From assembly GCF_001542775.1 (NCBI RefSeq), contig NZ_CP014145.1:2232001-2296000 (forward strand): a stretch of 64,000 bases of DNA, read 5' to 3'. The position numbers and the translations under genes are program-made. Positions 61,325-64,000 of this stretch are shown one piece after another; the stretch's first letter is position 1; each line of letters begins with the position of its first letter. The notes beneath the pieces are model-generated. The model was not told the origin of the DNA, made no database searches, and was given only the letters and a program-made list of their open reading frames with translations. Source of the DNA: Microterricola viridarii. GTDB lineage: Bacteria; Actinomycetota; Actinomycetes; Actinomycetales; Microbacteriaceae.

Positions 61325-62317
61325 TTACCAGCGCGGGTGGATCGCGGCGCGCAGTCGGTGGTCGTAGAGCGCCCGCACGCCGGCGAAGAACTCCTCGCCG
61401 AGCGGCGGCAGCGAGCCGGCCGCGGCGTTCGCGACCGCCTGCTGCGGGGAGCGCGCGCCGGGTATGACGCTGCTCACGCCGGGCTGCTGGGCGACCCAGG
61501 CCAGGGCGACCTCGGCGACCGGCACACCGGGCGCTGCAGCTGCGGCGAGCGCCGCGAACTCCTGTGCAGCGACCAAGCCGGTCTCGTAGTCGACGCCGGA
61601 GAAGGTCTCGCCGACGTCGAAGCGGCTGCCGTCCCGGTTGAAATTGCGGTGGTCATCGGCCGCGAAACGGGTCTCGGCGGTGTACTTGCCGGTGAGCAGG
61701 CCAGAGGCCAGAGGCACGCGCGCAATGATGCCGACGCCGGCATCCTGAGCCGCGCCGAGTACCTCGTCCAGAGGCTTCAGCCGGAACGCGTTCAGGATGA
61801 TCTGGATGGTGGCCACGTTCGGGCGGGCGATGGCGGCCAACGCCTGCGCGGATTCTTCGACGCTCAGGCCGTAGGCGGCGATCGCGCCGTCGGCGACCAG
61901 GGTGTCGAGGGCGTCGTAGACCTCGTCGCTCGTCACGACGCTCGTCGGCGGGCAGTGCAGCTGCACCAGGTCGAGGGTGTCGACGCCGAGGTTCTGGCGC
62001 GAGCGGTCGGTCCAGGCGCGGAAGTTCTCCAGCACGTAGTTCTCGCGCAGCTGATCGACCCGGCGGCCCATCTTGGTGGCGACCGTGATGTCGTGCCCGG
62101 GGCGCTCGCGCAGGAAGGCGCCGATGACGCTCTCGCTGCGGCCGTCGCCGTACACGTCGGCGGTGTCGAAGAAGGTCACCCCGGCCTCGACGGATGCCGC
62201 CAGCACAGCGGTGGCATCCTCGACGCTGACGTTGCCCCAATCGGCACCCAGCTGCCAGGTTCCGAGTCCGATTACAGATACCGTGCGGCCGGTGCGGCCA
62301 AGCGTACGTTGCTCCAT
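61325..62317 (-). CDS. Aldo/keto reductase (second, longer type)
   Basis: The 330-residue reductase begins EQRTLGRTGRTVSVIGLGTWQLG and has D51, Y56, K82 and H121 (FFDTADVYGDG, ATKMGRR, LHCPP), the longer open-channel type like general stress protein 69/YghZ. It converges on the first reductase with 22 bases between stops. Its promoter overlaps the stop of the upstream hydrolase gene. Confidence 0.92.
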   Translation of the reverse strand: MEQRTLGRTGRTVSVIGLGTWQLGADWGNVSVEDATAVLAASVEAGVTFFDTADVYGDGRSESVIGAFLRERPGHDITVATKMGRRVDQLRENYVLENFRAWTDRSRQNLGVDTLDLVQLHCPPTSVVTSDEVYDALDTLVADGAIAAYGLSVEESAQALAAIARPNVATIQIILNAFRLKPLDEVLGAAQDAGVGIIARVPLASGLLTGKYTAETRFAADDHRNFNRDGSRFDVGETFSGVDYETGLVAAQEFAALAAAAAPGVPVAEVALAWVAQQPGVSSVIPGARSPQQAVANAAAGSLPPLGEEFFAGVRALYDHRLRAAIHPRW

Positions 62318-62329
62318 GGCCCCAGCCTA
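62318..62329 (-). promoter_or_regulatory. Leaderless promoter TAGGCT-N6-ATG overlapping a stop codon
   Basis: On the minus strand TAGGCT (62324-62329) lies six bases before the ATG at 62317. Its first three bases are the TAG stop of the alpha/beta hydrolase (62327-62329). Confidence 0.6.
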
Positions 62330-63205
62330 GGCCGTGGCGTCCGGGGTCACAGCCGGGGTCAGTGCCGGGGTGGCATCGGCCGGCAGATCGGCGGTCAGCA
62401 CCGCGGCGACGACACGCGCCAGGCGCCGGCGGATGATGTGCGCATTCGCCTCCACCCTGTGCATGGTCACACCGCGCATCCGGCCGACAATCTCCAGCCC
62501 GCCGCGCGGGATGAACTGGTCGATCCCGCCGTAGACGACGTCGACCGGGGCGGTGACGCGGGCCAGGTCAGAGATCACAGTCTGGTTCTCGATGCAGTTC
62601 CGCATCGACTTCACGAACGGCTCCCACTGCTCCTCGCGCAGTTCGAAGACGCCCTTGATCGGCAGCAGCTTCGCGATGATGCGCGCATTGGCGAGCGTGA
62701 ACTCCTTGTTTGTGCGCAGGTAGTCGTACGCACGCAGGTAGAGGTCGTTCTCCAGCTTGGCCCGACGGTCGCCGAGGGTGGTTGGCGGCAGGTAGATCGG
62801 CGGCGACACGAGCACGAGGTGGCTGACGAGGTGCGGGTGCACGGCCGCGAACCGAGCGCTGATCAGCGAGCCGAGCGAGTGCCCGACGAGGATGAGCGGC
62901 CCGCGCAGTTTCTGCGCCTTGAACGTCGCGTGGAGGGCGGCCACGTGCTCGTCGAGCGTGTACTCGGCTGTGGCGGGTGCCGGCGAACGGCCGAAGCCGA
63001 GGATGTCGATCGACACGCAGCGGAAGTTCGGCTCAAGCAGTGGCACCAGGTTGTTGAAGGTGACGGACGACGAGGCGATGCCGTGCACGAGCGCGACGAG
63101 GGGGCCGGCCCCGACATCGGAGGCGACGTGCAGCACCGGCGGCGCACTGCGGCTCGGGCGCAGCAGGCGGCCGAGGCGTGCGGTGAGCGTCGACATCCAC
63201 GTCAT
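62327..63205 (-). CDS. Alpha/beta hydrolase
   Basis: The 292-residue hydrolase has HG (41-42) as oxyanion element, DILGFGRS near 68, nucleophile S110 in VGHSLGS, an aspartate in VYGGIDQFIP and a late histidine region near MHRVEANAHIIR. No signal peptide is evident, though residues 1-20 are basic and amphipathic. CATAAT exactly six bases before the ATG at 63205 suggests a leaderless transcript and fixes the start. Confidence 0.9.
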   Translation of the reverse strand: MTWMSTLTARLGRLLRPSRSAPPVLHVASDVGAGPLVALVHGIASSSVTFNNLVPLLEPNFRCVSIDILGFGRSPAPATAEYTLDEHVAALHATFKAQKLRGPLILVGHSLGSLISARFAAVHPHLVSHLVLVSPPIYLPPTTLGDRRAKLENDLYLRAYDYLRTNKEFTLANARIIAKLLPIKGVFELREEQWEPFVKSMRNCIENQTVISDLARVTAPVDVVYGGIDQFIPRGGLEIVGRMRGVTMHRVEANAHIIRRRLARVVAAVLTADLPADATPALTPAVTPDATA

Positions 63206-63217
63206 GTGCCCATTATG
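63206..63217 (-). promoter_or_regulatory. Leaderless promoter CATAAT-N6-ATG
   Basis: On the minus strand CATAAT (63212-63217) is six bases from the ATG at 63205, matching the spacing of the TAGGCT promoters. Confidence 0.5.
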
Positions 63218-63388
63218 ACGGCCGCGCCTGACCGGGCCGCTGCCGGGCGGATGCAGGGCTCGTTGCAGGGTTCGTTGCACGGCGGGGACCGGTGCGGATG
63301 CCGGCGCGCGCCGTCACCGTGATCAAGCCGTGACCGAGCCGAGATCCGAACGTGACCGGAGCGGCATCGGCGCCTCCTGAGGCGCTCG

Positions 63389-63400
63389 TAGGGTGGAATC
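63389..63400 (+). promoter_or_regulatory. Leaderless promoter TAGGGT-N6-ATG
   Basis: TAGGGT (63389-63394) is six bases before the ATG at 63401. Confidence 0.55.
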
Positions 63401-64000
63401 ATGAAGCGCGCCCTCACCGTTCCGGCCCTGGTTCTCGCGGCCCTGATGCTCGCCGGCTGTTCCGCAGGGACGGCCGATGGCGCGTTCTCCGGCGGCAGTG
63501 TCGGCATGGTCGATCACTCGGCGGAGCTCGCCCCGATGCCGCAGGGCGTCGCCGATTCGGCGGCGGGCGGCGTGGCGGGATCGCCGAGCGTGGTCACCGA
63601 TCGCGCCGTCATCACGACGGGGAACGTCTCGGTGACCGCGGCCGACCCGCTCGGCGCTGCCGACAGCGCGATCAAGCTCGTCACCGGCGCGGGCGGCCGC
63701 GTCGACAATCGCACGGAGCAGCCGGCCACCGACACCCAACGGGCCAGCGCCAGCCTGACGATCCGGGTGCCGGCCGAGGAGCTCGACAACATGCTCGGCA
63801 AGATCAAGCAGCTCGGCACCGTCACCTCGGTGACGCTGAGTGCCACCGACGTCACCCAGCAGAAGCAGGACGTCACGGCCCGCATCACCGCGCTGCAGAC
63901 ATCCGTGGACCGGCTGCTGGAGCTGATGAAGACATCCGCGAGCACGGCCGACCTGATCGCGATCGAGTCGGCGCTCTCCAGCAGGCAGGCCGATCTGGAC
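63401..64000 (+). CDS. DUF4349 lipoprotein (3' end outside window)
   Basis: The frame is open to the window edge, giving 200 residues. A signal peptide ends in the lipobox LAGC (C20). After a disordered region the sequence TDRAVITTGNVSVTAADPLGAADSAIKLV begins the DUF4349 domain, with VPAEELDNMLGKIKQLGTVTSVTLSATDVT and a coiled-coil segment (ITALQTSVDRLLELMKTS). DUF4349 proteins are envelope proteins of unknown role, usually with a C-terminal membrane helix, which would be beyond the window. Confidence 0.9.
   Translation, partial: MKRALTVPALVLAALMLAGCSAGTADGAFSGGSVGMVDHSAELAPMPQGVADSAAGGVAGSPSVVTDRAVITTGNVSVTAADPLGAADSAIKLVTGAGGRVDNRTEQPATDTQRASASLTIRVPAEELDNMLGKIKQLGTVTSVTLSATDVTQQKQDVTARITALQTSVDRLLELMKTSASTADLIAIESALSSRQADLD

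Overview
The window is high-GC actinobacterial DNA. The recurrent GGATGCC/GGCATCC words, the dispersed repeats of the type gtctcgatacgctcgttcct...tactcgaccaacgg and gtttcgacaggctcaaccagcgg, the frequent GTG starts and the TAGGCT-N6-ATG leaderless promoters suggest the family Microbacteriaceae (Cryobacterium/Leifsonia-like). I cannot name the genus. No tRNA, rRNA, integrase, transposase or CRISPR array was seen.

Bases 1-18.3 kb are a defence island with visibly lower GC than the rest. A BREX-2 (Pgl) operon runs leftward and leaves the window: pglW, pglX, pglY (partial). A small divergent gene sits behind pglW. Next comes a tightly coupled pair: a DEDDh exonuclease with TerB-like and BRCT regions, and a UvrD-type helicase with an inserted PD-(D/E)XK-like domain and a zinc ribbon. 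A DUF262/DUF1524 (GmrSD-like) gene follows, with decayed fragments of an HNH endonuclease and a NERD protein around it.

Bases 18.3-28.6 kb hold a small membrane protein, an alpha/beta hydrolase facing a WYL regulator, and a Wadjet-type operon jetA-jetB-jetC. No jetD follows; a repeat cluster and the convergent regulator occupy its place. An FRG-domain gene lies upstream of jetA. A single 198-residue protein at 27.9-28.5 kb looks like a Phd/YefM antitoxin domain fused to a HepT-like HEPN domain. Two TGTACA-core palindromes 12 bp apart lie in front of it. This is the most unusual locus of the window.

Bases 28.6-50.6 kb are mostly chromosomal housekeeping and accessory genes: a class V aminotransferase, a secreted DUF1524 nuclease, DUF2252, a TspO-like gene broken by one base, sufS-sufU, an EEP-family phosphatase/nuclease, a TM0106-type RecB-like nuclease-helicase, a PPOX/F420 protein, a LysM lipoprotein, a J-domain/NERD-like fusion, a methyltransferase with an in-frame 18-bp repeat array, DUF488, a metallophosphoesterase, and a Stealth sugar-phosphate transferase split by one base.

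Bases 50.8-58.6 kb form one leftward operon-like cluster: substrate-binding lipoprotein, two permeases, a double ATPase, a luciferase-like monooxygenase, a CMD-domain protein and an AhpD-like protein. It probably imports and oxidises an unidentified small molecule. Bases 58.9-64 kb carry an MFS exporter, two aldo/keto reductases, an alpha/beta hydrolase and the start of a DUF4349 lipoprotein, several with leaderless promoters.

Three genes (TspO-like, Stealth, second permease) are each one G/C short in a homopolymer run. Restoring one base repairs each frame exactly. This could be real mutation or an assembly artefact.
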